DNA of 64,000 nt. Origin: an uncultured Bacilli bacterium (GTDB lineage Bacteria > Bacillota_I > Bacilli_A > RF39 > UBA660). The notes beneath the pieces are model-generated. The model was not told the DNA's origin. It did not search any database and worked only from the letters and a program-made list of their open reading frames with translations. Within the stretch, counting starts at the first letter, position 1. Every line of letters begins with the position of its first letter. Positions 7,765 through 16,170 of the stretch are shown piece by piece. The position numbers and the translations under genes are program-made. The stretch is taken from assembly GCA_934155645.1 (NCBI GenBank), contig CAKPHC010000001.1, positions 124,001-188,000 of the forward strand, written 5' to 3'.

Positions 7765-9784
7765 AATTATAACTTTCAAAATACCTAGTAGCTATTCTTC
7801 TAGATATTCTATTATTAGCATAACTACTATACTCAATTCCAGTGTTGGGATTGATTAAATCCGGTGAAGTAACTGTCAAAGTCATAACAGGATTATCATA
7901 AGGAGCAAAGCCTGCAAAAGTTTTGGACAAAGTTGGTGTATCTACTCTACCATCACCATCAGTATCTAAAAACGATTCACTAGTACCCGTTTTACCAGCT
8001 GGATTATCTATGTAACCCATTATATTAAGTCCCGTTCCATATTTAATAACAGCCTTTAACCCTTCTTGTATTCTTGCTATATAACTAGGATTTTCTAAAG
8101 TATTTAAAATAATTGGCTCTACTTTATAATCTAATTCACCTAAGTCATTAGTTGAAGAAGATTTATAGACTTCCTTTAATAAATGTGGTTTATATCGGTT
8201 TCCATTAGAAGCGATAGTATTCATATATTGAGATAACTGCATTGTAGTATAAGTATCATACTGTCCTATAGCAAAGTTCAATAATAAATCCGGACTAGAA
8301 CTATTACCAACGTTACCAACACTTTCTATTGGCAAATCAATTTCAGTTTTTACACCAAGACCAAACTCATTAAATGTTTTTCTATATTTATCAAAAACAT
8401 CATTATTAATTACAAATTTTTTATTATAAGCATAATCAAATCCAGCTAGTTTCATTGCAATCTTAAACTGATACACATTAGATGACTGAGCAAGAGCGGT
8501 TATATCATTAATATATCCTAGAGTTGACCATGAACACTTCTTAGGAACAGAATATAACTTAATACACTCATCACGTTGATATTCCCCTATACTTATAGCA
8601 TTGTTGATGTAACCGACATACATTGAAGCACCTTTTACAATGCTTCCTACTGTCATAGGACTAGTCAAAACTTCAGGTGTATAATCTCTTATTTCATATT
8701 TTCCATTTACATATATTGCTTGCTTTCCACTCATTGCTAATATCTCACCAGAATTAGGCTTTTGTATAACTACAAAGCTGTGATTATAATATTCAGTATT
8801 TGCTTCTTTCTTAGCACGTAAAATTTCTTCACTCAAAATACTTTCCACTTCTTTTTGAAGATTAATATCTATTGTCAAAACAATATCATTACCACGCACA
8901 CCTTCTTGTACTAATGAAAGTTTGTTACCATCCTTTACATTATAAATTGCTTTTTTACCTCTTAAAATATCCTCATACTGTTTCTCTATATAACTTATTC
9001 CAACATTATCATCTAAAGAATACCCTTTACTCAAATAATAATTCTTATCTTCCTTAGTAATACTAGAAATATTTCCTAATACGCTTCTAAAAGTATTACC
9101 ATATAAATACTCTCTTTCCCATGTATATTTAACATCAAAGCCATTAAGTTTATCAGAATTTTCGGCAATATTTGCATATTCTGAATCACTTATATCACCC
9201 TTTTTTATGATTTTATCTTCATAAATATAACCTTTATTCATCAAATAATATACATATGCTGCCTTCTTGTCATTTTCGTTGTATATAGAAAGGTCCTCAT
9301 CAGTTATTCTTGATAATTGTAAATAATATATATCTTTAGAAGTTAATTTTCTATGCTTTAGCTTTACCCACTCTTCATCAGTTATTTTTTTATTGGCAAG
9401 TAATGGATTATCAGCAATCCAAAACTCTTTAAAATTAGTAAGCGTAAGACTAGAGAAATCTATGTCTATATAATTCAAAATGTTATAAGCTGACTTAATC
9501 TCATCTTTTACAGATATTTTTGATGGCTTTTTATAGAAAATGACTGGAACCGATTTATTATCAACTAAAAGGTTATAATTGCGGTCATATATTCTTCCTC
9601 TTGGTGAATTAGCACCATATACCACTGATTCTGTAAGACGCTTTAACAAATTAGAATAAATCTCATGTTCAAATACAGTTACCTTAAGAGCAGAAAAAAT
9701 CAATGCACAAAAAAATAGTACTATTAACATTTTTAACTCTAAGAATCTTTTTTCTTCTATTTTCTTTTTTACCTTTTTCTTCAT
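7757..9784 (-). CDS. Class B penicillin-binding protein (PBP2-like transpeptidase)
   Basis: Membrane-anchored D,D-transpeptidase cross-linking peptidoglycan, about 675 residues. It has one N-terminal membrane segment (about 17-37), the class B signature Arg-Gly-Arg-Ile-Tyr-Asp-Arg-Asn, a long dimerisation region, then the catalytic motifs Ser-Ile-Val-Lys (about residue 381), Ser-Ser-Asn (about 434) and Lys-Thr-Gly-Thr (about 598). Length and the elongated insert fit the PBP2 (elongation) or SpoVD class; I cannot separate them because no PASTA domain is seen and the neighbours do not help. SD GGTGA favours the ATG at 9784 over one four codons upstream. Confidence 0.92.
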   Translation of the reverse strand: MKKKVKKKIEEKRFLELKMLIVLFFCALIFSALKVTVFEHEIYSNLLKRLTESVVYGANSPRGRIYDRNYNLLVDNKSVPVIFYKKPSKISVKDEIKSAYNILNYIDIDFSSLTLTNFKEFWIADNPLLANKKITDEEWVKLKHRKLTSKDIYYLQLSRITDEDLSIYNENDKKAAYVYYLMNKGYIYEDKIIKKGDISDSEYANIAENSDKLNGFDVKYTWEREYLYGNTFRSVLGNISSITKEDKNYYLSKGYSLDDNVGISYIEKQYEDILRGKKAIYNVKDGNKLSLVQEGVRGNDIVLTIDINLQKEVESILSEEILRAKKEANTEYYNHSFVVIQKPNSGEILAMSGKQAIYVNGKYEIRDYTPEVLTSPMTVGSIVKGASMYVGYINNAISIGEYQRDECIKLYSVPKKCSWSTLGYINDITALAQSSNVYQFKIAMKLAGFDYAYNKKFVINNDVFDKYRKTFNEFGLGVKTEIDLPIESVGNVGNSSSPDLLLNFAIGQYDTYTTMQLSQYMNTIASNGNRYKPHLLKEVYKSSSTNDLGELDYKVEPIILNTLENPSYIARIQEGLKAVIKYGTGLNIMGYIDNPAGKTGTSESFLDTDGDGRVDTPTLSKTFAGFAPYDNPVMTLTVTSPDLINPNTGIEYSSYANNRISRRIATRYFESYNFN

Positions 9785-9854
9785 AACGTTCACCATTATT
9801 ATTGTGTAACATATTTCAAAACTTATAGCATATATTTTTACGAGGAGGAATTCT

Positions 9855-10112
9855 ATGTACGAATTTTTAATAAAAGAGTATGTTGATAAATTAACAGAAG
9901 ACGATATAAAAAAATATGCAAAAGGTTATAACGTCGACATTAATGACGATGAAGTAAAAATTCTATATTTATATGCCAAAAACTATTGGAGAGAATTCTA
10001 TAAAGGAGAACCAAAAGAATTATTAGAAGAATTAAAAGAAAAACTAAGACCAGCAACGTATGAAACTTTATATACTTATTACAAAAATTTAAAAAGTAAG
10101 ATTACTGGATAA
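9855..10112 (+). CDS. DUF2624 (YqfT-like) small protein
   Basis: An 85-residue charged, helical protein without membrane segments, beginning Met-Tyr-Glu-Phe-Leu-Ile-Lys-Glu-Tyr and containing a Tyr-Leu-Tyr-Ala-Lys-Asn-Tyr core. This fits the DUF2624/YqfT family, of unknown function. In B. subtilis yqfT lies next to yqfS (nfo, endonuclease IV), and here it converges on nfo with an 11-base overlap, which supports the assignment. GAGGAGG is well placed for the ATG. The family call is from memory of length and context. Confidence 0.7.
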   Translation: MYEFLIKEYVDKLTEDDIKKYAKGYNVDINDDEVKILYLYAKNYWREFYKGEPKELLEELKEKLRPATYETLYTYYKNLKSKITG

Positions 10113-10123
10113 TCTTACTTTTT
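10091..10123 (+). terminator. Bidirectional terminator shared by two convergent coding ends
   Basis: Stem AAAAAGTAAGATTA with TAATCTTACTTTTT around a 5-nt loop, so both strands have a T tract. The stem contains the last codons and stop codons of both the DUF2624 gene and nfo. Confidence 0.85.
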
Positions 10124-10977
10124 AAATTACTATCAAATTCTTTTTTTCTAATCATTTCGATTTCAAATTTATATGGAGGAAATCCTTCTACATACGGTGT
10201 TTCCAAAATTTTAGGAATATCATCGATTCTAGGGCTATAAATAATACTAATCAGATTATCAAATCCCAGATAACCAAAGCCAATATTTTCATGTCTATCC
10301 TTATGAGAACCAAGCGGATTCTTACTATCATTTATATGAATACATTTAACATAATTAAGTCCAACTACTTTGTCAAACTCATCTAATAATGCATCAAATT
10401 TACTTACATCATAACCAGCATCATTTAAATGACATGTATCAAGACAAACACCAATGTTATCTTTATTAATTATTCCATCAATTATTTTTTTTATTTCTTC
10501 AAACTTACTACCTATTTCAGTACCTTTACCAGCCATAGTTTCTAATAAAATTACTACATCTGTATTTTTTAAAATAGTATTTAAACCATTTATGATATTT
10601 TCAATTCCTGTATCAATACCTAATCCAACATGACTACCAGGATGTAACACCATATACTTTATACCCAGTTTTTCACATCTGTTAACTTCCTGTTTCAAAA
10701 AATTAATAGAAAAGTCATATTTACTATCTTCTTTATTATTAGCAAGATTAATAATATATGGAGCATGTACAATAACTTTAGAATAATCAATATTATTTTG
10801 CTTCATAACTTCTAAAGCTTTTAAAGTAATTTCATCATTTATTTCAGAACGCGCTGTATTTTGCGGTGCTCCAGTATAAAACATAAATGTATTAGCATTA
10901 TAACCTAGCGCTTCATTTAAACTACCTAATAATTGGTCTTTACTATTAAAAGACACATGAGAACCAATTGTTAACAT
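10102..10977 (-). CDS. nfo: Deoxyribonuclease IV (AP endonuclease)
   Basis: TIM-barrel zinc enzyme cleaving DNA 5' to abasic sites in base excision repair. 291 residues. Metal-ligand motifs of the family are visible: Gly-Ser-His-Val-Ser at the start, Val-His-Ala-Pro-Tyr, His-Pro-Gly-Ser-His, Leu-Leu-Glu-Thr-Met, Val-Cys-Leu-Asp-Thr-Cys-His, Asn-Asp-Ser-Lys and Asp-Arg-His-Glu-Asn-Ile. Length and residues are complete. It may work alongside UvsE, 2 kb away, in spore DNA repair, which is inference. SD AGGTGAT precedes the ATG. Confidence 0.96.
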   Translation of the reverse strand: MLTIGSHVSFNSKDQLLGSLNEALGYNANTFMFYTGAPQNTARSEINDEITLKALEVMKQNNIDYSKVIVHAPYIINLANNKEDSKYDFSINFLKQEVNRCEKLGIKYMVLHPGSHVGLGIDTGIENIINGLNTILKNTDVVILLETMAGKGTEIGSKFEEIKKIIDGIINKDNIGVCLDTCHLNDAGYDVSKFDALLDEFDKVVGLNYVKCIHINDSKNPLGSHKDRHENIGFGYLGFDNLISIIYSPRIDDIPKILETPYVEGFPPYKFEIEMIRKKEFDSNLKSKIIQ

Positions 10978-11003
10978 AACATCACCTAATGATATTTTAG
11001 CAC

Positions 11004-11031
11004 AAAAAAACTTAAGTAAGAATACTTAAGT
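11004..11031 (-). terminator. Terminator of the first prepilin gene
   Basis: Minus-strand stem ACTTAAGTA/TACTTAAGT with a short loop, followed by seven T, just past the stop at 11045. Confidence 0.85.
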
Positions 11032-11044
11032 TCTAAATTATTAC

Positions 11045-11596
11045 TTATTGGGCATTTAATTTATCTGAGCAAGTAGTTCCACCTGGAATAGTTACTTTAG
11101 CTGACATACCTTCACCCATATTGTCTAAAGCAATTGAGTATCCAGTATCAGTTTTAGTAATTGCAGTTGGATTAATATCTTTAGCAACTACAGCAACATC
11201 AGATTTAGCTAATGCTACACCATAACCAGTTTCATCTAAAGCTGTAACTTGGTAATCAAATCCACCATTAGCATTTCTTGTTACAACTATATATGATTGT
11301 AATGGTAAATATTTAGAGAATGGTGATTTCTCACTACTACCTCTTTCTAAGTCTACACATACAATTGGTACTACTAAATATTCTTTAGTATTGAAAGTAA
11401 AATCATTACTATAAGAGTTTACTTCTGTACTAACAGCATCTACAATTTTAGAAAGGTTAGTAACATAAGTTTTTTCACGTGATTGTTGAATATATTTACT
11501 TACACTTGGAACAGCGATAAGTAAAAGTACTCCTAAGATAATGATTACTGCCAAAAGTTCAATCAATGTAAATCCTTTTTTATTCATTTTTTTCAT
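11045..11596 (-). CDS. Type IV pilin-like protein (prepilin N-terminus)
   Basis: A 183-residue protein with a short basic leader and a classic prepilin peptidase site, Lys-Gly-Phe-Thr-Leu-Ile-Glu-Leu-Leu (Glu at +5), followed by a hydrophobic helix. The globular part is Thr/Asn/Val-rich with two cysteines (Val-Cys-Val-Asp and a late Thr-Thr-Cys-Ser-Asp), which could form a disulfide. It would be a (pseudo)pilin of a type IV pilus, Com-like or secretion system, but no assembly ATPase, prepilin peptidase or platform protein is in the window. ATG at 11596 follows AGGAGG closely. A similar gene lies 60 bases upstream, so co-transcription is plausible. Confidence 0.85.
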   Translation of the reverse strand: MKKMNKKGFTLIELLAVIIILGVLLLIAVPSVSKYIQQSREKTYVTNLSKIVDAVSTEVNSYSNDFTFNTKEYLVVPIVCVDLERGSSEKSPFSKYLPLQSYIVVTRNANGGFDYQVTALDETGYGVALAKSDVAVVAKDINPTAITKTDTGYSIALDNMGEGMSAKVTIPGGTTCSDKLNAQ

Positions 11597-11658
11597 TTTT
11601 TCCTCCTTATTATTATACCTAAATACTATCATAATTTACTATCATAGTCAATTCATTT

Positions 11659-12444
11659 TTAATCTATTTTATTAAAAACTTTAATACTAGTAGCGCCTGA
11701 TATTGCTTTAATTTCATCCTCATTTGCAAGCGTATTATCACTATTAACAAGACCTAAATTAGTTTTAACATCAGAACCCTCTGCTACATAGTTAAATCTC
11801 TTACCACCATTAAGCAAAGTAGAAGACATTAAATTAATTCCCCTATTTCGATTAACCGAATTCTTATCACTATTTATACAATCTATATCAGTACATGCTA
11901 CTAAATGAACATAGTAATTATATTTTGTCACATCACTATTAGAAATATAACTTAAAATTTCATCAAGATCTAAAGAAGTAATTTCACCATCATTATTAAT
12001 ATCATATTTAGGCTTGTCCTCTTCAGTAATAAGAACTTCACCATTAATAACTTTTTGAATAAGTTTTACATCTTCATCATTTGTAACACCATCATTATTG
12101 ATATCCCCTATTCTTCCATCATTACCTGATGAATTGACAACCAAAACAAATGACTTACTCGTACTATATTTCATACTATATGGAGATTCAGAAACATCAT
12201 CAGTATTTAAATAAGCAAGCGTCAACAAAACTGCTTCACCCTTTTGAGATGGGTATTCAACATTATCATCACGCCTTAATGTATATTCAGCCTGAGTAAC
12301 CATTGTTTTAGCATTTTCTACAAATGTATTTTTCTTATTTCTATCCAAAGTAGACAAAACATTTGGTACAGCAATAGTCATAATAACTCCTAAAATAACA
12401 ACTACTGCCAAAAGCTCAATTAACGTAAATCCTTTTCTATTCAT
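11659..12444 (-). CDS. Prepilin-like protein with an inserted dockerin-like calcium-loop pair
   Basis: A 261-residue protein starting Met-Asn-Arg-Lys-Gly-Phe-Thr-Leu-Ile-Glu-Leu-Leu, a type IV prepilin cleavage and assembly signal. About residues 111-168 contain two repeats of type I dockerin form, Gly-Asp-Ile-Asn-Asn-Asp-Gly-Val-Thr with a following helix, and Tyr-Asp-Ile-Asn-Asn-Asp-Gly-Glu-Ile-Thr with a following helix; the Asp-x-Asn-x-Asp-Gly pattern is the calcium-binding loop. The C-terminal 90 residues are Asn/Ser-rich with a Cys-Thr-Asp-Ile-Asp-Cys pair. Dockerins bind cohesins in known systems, so this pilin could carry or capture a cohesin partner; none is in the window. SD AGGAG is 7 bases from the ATG at 12444. 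Confidence 0.85.
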   Translation of the reverse strand: MNRKGFTLIELLAVVVILGVIMTIAVPNVLSTLDRNKKNTFVENAKTMVTQAEYTLRRDDNVEYPSQKGEAVLLTLAYLNTDDVSESPYSMKYSTSKSFVLVVNSSGNDGRIGDINNDGVTNDEDVKLIQKVINGEVLITEEDKPKYDINNDGEITSLDLDEILSYISNSDVTKYNYYVHLVACTDIDCINSDKNSVNRNRGINLMSSTLLNGGKRFNYVAEGSDVKTNLGLVNSDNTLANEDEIKAISGATSIKVFNKID

Positions 12445-12572
12445 ATACACTCTCCTAACATAAAAATTATATACTCTTTTACTATTATTTTCAACATTTA
12501 TAAAATTATTTAATTCTAATAAGCAAGCGTCCTACATATAATTTAACAAAGAAAGAGAGGAATGAATTAATT

Positions 12573-12833
12573 ATGGAAACATTAAAAGTTTCAACTAAAT
12601 CTAACCCTAACTCAGTAGCAGGAGCATTAGCAAATGTCTTTAGAGAAAAAGGAAACGTCGAAATACAAGCAATTGGTGCAGGTGCATTAAACCAAGCTAT
12701 CAAAGCTATTGCTATAGCAAGAGGATTTGTAGCACCTTCAGGCAAAAATCTAGTATGTATTCCAGCATTTACTGATATAGTTATCGACGGTGAAGAAAGA
12801 ACCGCTATAAAACTAATTGTTGAAGCACGATAA
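12573..12833 (+). CDS. spoVS: Stage V sporulation protein S
   Basis: An 86-residue protein matching SpoVS almost throughout: Leu-Lys-Val-Ser-Thr-Lys-Ser-Asn-Pro-Asn-Ser-Val-Ala-Gly-Ala near the start, Gln-Ala-Ile-Gly-Ala-Gly-Ala-Leu-Asn-Gln-Ala in the middle, and Ile-Asp-Gly-Glu-Glu-Arg-Thr-Ala-Ile near the end. SpoVS is an Alba-fold nucleic-acid-binding protein that affects septation and coat/dehydration stages of sporulation. GAGAGGA lies about 10 bases before the ATG. It ends next to a convergent small membrane protein gene. Confidence 0.97.
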   Translation: METLKVSTKSNPNSVAGALANVFREKGNVEIQAIGAGALNQAIKAIAIARGFVAPSGKNLVCIPAFTDIVIDGEERTAIKLIVEAR

Positions 12834-13148
12834 CTAATAATCTATATCATCCATGAAAAAGAATCTAAAATATGATTGACTACCAGTTTTATTATCAACT
12901 CTTACTATTTTATAAATTAAATAATAAGACGTCTTCATATCATAGTTTTTTTCTCCTTTAATCACTTCTTTATGCACCAATAGACCATCTTCACCATTAG
13001 AAATACGATTAAAATTGATAATAGTTATAATAATACTGAATATTGCAAACAATATTAACAATGCACATATCCAATCTATAACCTTACGAAATAAATTTTT
13101 AGATGATGTGCCATCACTAGGAGTAATATCATTGAAATCACTATCCAT
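12834..13148 (-). CDS. Small single-pass membrane protein of unknown function
   Basis: A 104-residue protein with one hydrophobic segment (about residues 25-47) between an acidic/Ser/Thr N-terminus and a polar C-terminal tail ending in aromatic and acidic residues. No family is recognised. AGGGTGAT precedes the ATG. The stop codon is immediately adjacent to that of spoVS (convergent, no gap). No terminator of its own is seen. Confidence 0.6.
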   Translation of the reverse strand: MDSDFNDITPSDGTSSKNLFRKVIDWICALLILFAIFSIIITIINFNRISNGEDGLLVHKEVIKGEKNYDMKTSYYLIYKIVRVDNKTGSQSYFRFFFMDDIDY

Positions 13149-13234
13149 ATTATCACCCTAACTTTAGTATATTATAAACTTGGAATTAAATCTACATTTT
13201 TTGACAAGTCCAAAGACAAAAAAATACAAAAAGT

Positions 13235-13263
13235 TTGACAAAATTGCTATAATATGCTATAAT
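13235..13263 (+). promoter_or_regulatory. Consensus sigma-A promoter
   Basis: TTGACA (13235-13240), a 17-base spacer and TATAAT (13258-13263): a perfect vegetative promoter 57 bases before the ATG of the gene at 13321. A second TATAAT-like element overlaps the spacer. Confidence 0.85.
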
Positions 13264-13320
13264 ACAAACATCTTCGAAAATAGGGGTTCGAGATTTCAGG
13301 GAAAAGGGGTTGAATTAAAT

Positions 13321-13740
13321 ATGAAACAATCATATATTTTTGAGTACCAAAACGAAAATGATTTTAGAAAAAAAGAAAGAACTGTAAGAAAATACAACAT
13401 GCTTGCTTACAAAAAGTTAACATTTGAATACTATCCAGAAATAAGAACAGGTAACTTCTTAGGTGAAATGGTATCTGTTAATAAAAAAGAAAATTCTAAA
13501 TCTTATGAATTAAAACTTCCAACAGATGAACTTTTTGCTAAAGTACACGGTGAAATTAGATTACATTATACAGTTTATGAAGACAAACACATAATTCTTC
13601 TTACTAATATCACACCTGAAGGTATATTAGATGAAGGACATAGAGCTGAGTTAGGTACTTATAAAGGGGTTATGATTTCAAAATCAAATCCAGAAAAAGA
13701 TATGTTTAAAGTTAATTTATTAAATATGTTACAAAAATAA
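13321..13740 (+). CDS. Conserved-looking soluble protein of unknown function
   Basis: A 139-residue protein, beginning with Met-Lys-Gln-Ser-Tyr-Ile-Phe-Glu-Tyr, with no membrane segment, Cys or catalytic motif. Alternating charged and hydrophobic residues suggest a beta-rich fold (Arg-Leu-His-Tyr-Thr-Val-Tyr-Glu-Asp, Ile-Leu-Leu-Thr-Asn-Ile-Thr). Reading extends upstream without a start having an SD, so the ATG 11 bases after AAGGGG was taken. Its promoter is a perfect sigma-A consensus and a terminator follows, so it is an independently and probably strongly expressed gene. I do not recognise the family. Confidence 0.7.
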   Translation: MKQSYIFEYQNENDFRKKERTVRKYNMLAYKKLTFEYYPEIRTGNFLGEMVSVNKKENSKSYELKLPTDELFAKVHGEIRLHYTVYEDKHIILLTNITPEGILDEGHRAELGTYKGVMISKSNPEKDMFKVNLLNMLQK

Positions 13741-13768
13741 CAAGTAATTGATACTTGCTATTTTTTTT
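13741..13768 (+). terminator. Terminator after the gene at 13321
   Basis: Stem CAAGTA/TACTTG with a 5-nt loop, then a T-rich tract on the plus strand directly after the stop codon. Confidence 0.75.
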
Positions 13769-14360
13769 GCCTTAAACTTTCTTTCATTAAATCGCCAATT
13801 GCTTGTTCTAACTTTTGATTAGCTTCTTCTAGTGGCATATCTTTTGAAATTTCAAACGCTTCGCCAAATCTAGCTGTTAAATTCTTACTTCTAAATTTAT
13901 AATCCCCTGTTATACCAAAAGGAACAATCTTAGCACCTGTTTTTTGTGCCATTGAAACAGCACCAAATTTAAACGGTAATAAGAATTCCTTTGTTTTATT
14001 TCTAGTGCCTTCCGGAAAAATTCCTATAGCACCACCGTTCATCAAATGGTCTATAGCACACTCTTTAGCATTGCTATCTTTGATACTTCTATTAACGGGA
14101 ATACATCCAACCCATTTAAAAAACCAAGCAGTCTTTCCATCAAAATATTCCTTTTTAGCCATATATCTCAAAAATCTCTTAGTAGAAACGATAGGAAGAC
14201 ATTGGTCATATAAATGCTTATGATTACCACAAACAATGATTGGTCCACTTTTAGGAATATTTTCTTTTCCTATGATTGTAGGATTATAATACAACTTAAA
14301 TATTGGCCCTAAAACACCTCTTGCAATCTTATATCCTACTGGAACTTTCGCTTTTTCCAT
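13758..14360 (-). CDS. plsC: 1-acyl-glycerol-3-phosphate acyltransferase
   Basis: Acylates lysophosphatidic acid to phosphatidic acid in phospholipid synthesis at the membrane. 200 residues with the acyltransferase block I motif Asn-His-Lys-His-Leu-Tyr-Asp (HxxxxD) about residue 48 and block III Phe-Pro-Glu-Gly-Thr-Arg-Asn. SD AAGGA fits the ATG at 14360, four bases after the stop of the acyl-CoA ligase gene, so the two are translationally coupled in one operon; together they could activate and then transfer exogenous fatty acids (inference). Confidence 0.92.
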   Translation of the reverse strand: MEKAKVPVGYKIARGVLGPIFKLYYNPTIIGKENIPKSGPIIVCGNHKHLYDQCLPIVSTKRFLRYMAKKEYFDGKTAWFFKWVGCIPVNRSIKDSNAKECAIDHLMNGGAIGIFPEGTRNKTKEFLLPFKFGAVSMAQKTGAKIVPFGITGDYKFRSKNLTARFGEAFEISKDMPLEEANQKLEQAIGDLMKESLRQKK

Positions 14361-14364
14361 TATA

Positions 14365-16077
14365 TCAATCCTTTCCATTTTCCTTTTCTAATTCACGATA
14401 ATTAACCTTACCTAACAACGTTTTTGGTAACGCTTCACGATATTCATATTCATATGGGATAGAATACTTTGCCAAATTCTTTTTACAATGTTCTTCAATA
14501 CTTTTTCTAACACTCCATTTGGCCTTATACTCGTCCTTCAAAACAATATATGCTTTAGCAACTTCAACCTTATATGGATGTGGAATTCCAACAACAGTAC
14601 AATTTAATACTGCTTCATGCTGCTCAATGATGCTTTCTATGTGTTGTGGATAAACATTATATCCAGAAGAAATTATCATTCTTTTCAATCTCTGTTTAAA
14701 ATACAAAATTCCATTTTCGTCCATACAACCAATGTCACCAGTATGTAACCATATGTTCTTATCTTTATGACGTTGTAAAACCTCATTTGTTTCCTTCTCG
14801 TTGTTTAAATATCCAATCATTACCGTTGGTCCAGATACACAAATTTCACCATCTTCACCAATAGCCACCTCATCTTGAGTACCTGGATAAACCATCTTAA
14901 AATAGTTTCCTGGAAAAGGTATACCTATACTACCCTCTCTATAACAGCCATCATGAGAAGCAGCTGTAGCAGCAAGACTTTCAGTCATACCATAACCTTG
15001 TAAAACTCTAACATTAGCACCGTGTTCCTTTAAGAATTTATTTAATCTATCAAACATTGCAATAGATAAAGAATCTCCACCAGAAACAATATACTTTAAG
15101 CAAGACAAATCAACATGCTTCATACCAGAATTACTCATCATCGCTTCATACAAAGTTGGTACACCCGTCAAAACAGCTGGATGATATCTAACAATTAACT
15201 CATCCAATTTTTTAGCATTAAATTGAGGAATAAGTACAAGTTTCAAACCAGCAGAAAGTGGAAAATGCATTGACACTCCTAGTCCAAAGCCATGAAAATT
15301 TGGCAAAATATCCAAAATAGAATCCCCAGGCATTAATCCTTTAAATACAGTTCTAACCTGCTCAGCTAAAGCATTGAAATTATAGTCTGACAATAAAATA
15401 CCTTTTGGGTTACCACTAGTACCACCACTATGCAAAATAACAGATGGAGTTCGAGGATTAGATTTAACAACAACTGGAGTTCGATACAAATATCCCTTTA
15501 ACATGAACTCGTTCCAGTATATATATCGGTCATTACGTTTAGGCTTTTTTACTTTATATCCTTTAGTAACCATATAACCAATTCCTAGTAACATCGGCAT
15601 AGAATTCTTAGCAGAAACAACAATTGTCTTTTTAACACTTGTATCATTGATAACATTACGAACCTTCTCATAACAAACATCAATCATAATAAAGACAGTA
15701 GTACTTGTCTCTTGCAAATAATTTTTGATTTCCTCTTCACTAGATAAAGGATGAATCATATTAGCAATAGCACCAATTTTATTTATTGCATAAAAACTTA
15801 TAAGGGCTTCTGGTGTATTGGGCATACATATAGTTATAATATCCCCTTCTCCAAATCCCATTTGCAAAAATGCTCTTGCACATCTATCTATTAATTGTAA
15901 AAATTGCCTATATGTTATGTTTTTTCCCATATATTCAAGTGCAACATAGTTTGCATTTTTTTTAGCTGATTCCTCGATTAGTTGATATATTGATATTTCA
16001 GGAACCTTTACATTCAACTCTTCCTTTGTATAATACTTTTCCCAAGGGGCATAAGGCTTTTTCTTTCTACCAAACAT
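14365..16077 (-). CDS. AMP-binding acyl-CoA (fatty acid) ligase
   Basis: ANL-superfamily adenylating enzyme, about 570 residues. Motifs in order: Ser-Gly-Gly-Thr-Ser-Gly-Asn-Pro-Lys-Gly (P-loop-like, about 225), Gly-Tyr-Gly-Met-Thr-Glu-Ser (about 365), Thr-Gly-Asp-Ile-Gly (about 445) and a C-terminal Leu-Pro-Lys-Thr-Leu-Leu-Gly-Lys with the catalytic lysine. It most resembles long-chain acyl-CoA synthetases rather than peptide synthetase domains, as no carrier domain is present. An ATG six codons earlier has no SD, so the ATG at 16077 after GGGAG is preferred, though spacing is somewhat long. It is upstream of and coupled to plsC. Confidence 0.88.
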   Translation of the reverse strand: MFGRKKKPYAPWEKYYTKEELNVKVPEISIYQLIEESAKKNANYVALEYMGKNITYRQFLQLIDRCARAFLQMGFGEGDIITICMPNTPEALISFYAINKIGAIANMIHPLSSEEEIKNYLQETSTTVFIMIDVCYEKVRNVINDTSVKKTIVVSAKNSMPMLLGIGYMVTKGYKVKKPKRNDRYIYWNEFMLKGYLYRTPVVVKSNPRTPSVILHSGGTSGNPKGILLSDYNFNALAEQVRTVFKGLMPGDSILDILPNFHGFGLGVSMHFPLSAGLKLVLIPQFNAKKLDELIVRYHPAVLTGVPTLYEAMMSNSGMKHVDLSCLKYIVSGGDSLSIAMFDRLNKFLKEHGANVRVLQGYGMTESLAATAASHDGCYREGSIGIPFPGNYFKMVYPGTQDEVAIGEDGEICVSGPTVMIGYLNNEKETNEVLQRHKDKNIWLHTGDIGCMDENGILYFKQRLKRMIISSGYNVYPQHIESIIEQHEAVLNCTVVGIPHPYKVEVAKAYIVLKDEYKAKWSVRKSIEEHCKKNLAKYSIPYEYEYREALPKTLLGKVNYRELEKENGKD

Positions 16078-16147
16078 TGTAATAACATCTCCCATTACGT
16101 GTTTTCATATAATTTAATTATATCATATTAATAAATATTCTTATAAA

Positions 16148-16170
16148 AGAAAAAAGACCAAATGGTCTTT
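16148..16170 (-). terminator. Terminator of the Pro/Val-rich membrane protein gene
   Basis: Minus-strand stem AAAGACC/GGTCTTT with loop ATTT followed by T-rich sequence, overlapping the stop codon. Confidence 0.85.

Noticed and set aside
11597..11660. TTGACT and TATAAT words before the first pilin gene
   Set aside because: They are 28 bases apart. The direct ATGATAGTA repeats there are short, and the gene may be read from the upstream pilin promoter.
12506..12745. 79-codon minus-strand frame opposite spoVS
   Set aside because: Entirely antisense to the highly conserved SpoVS coding sequence and without an SD.
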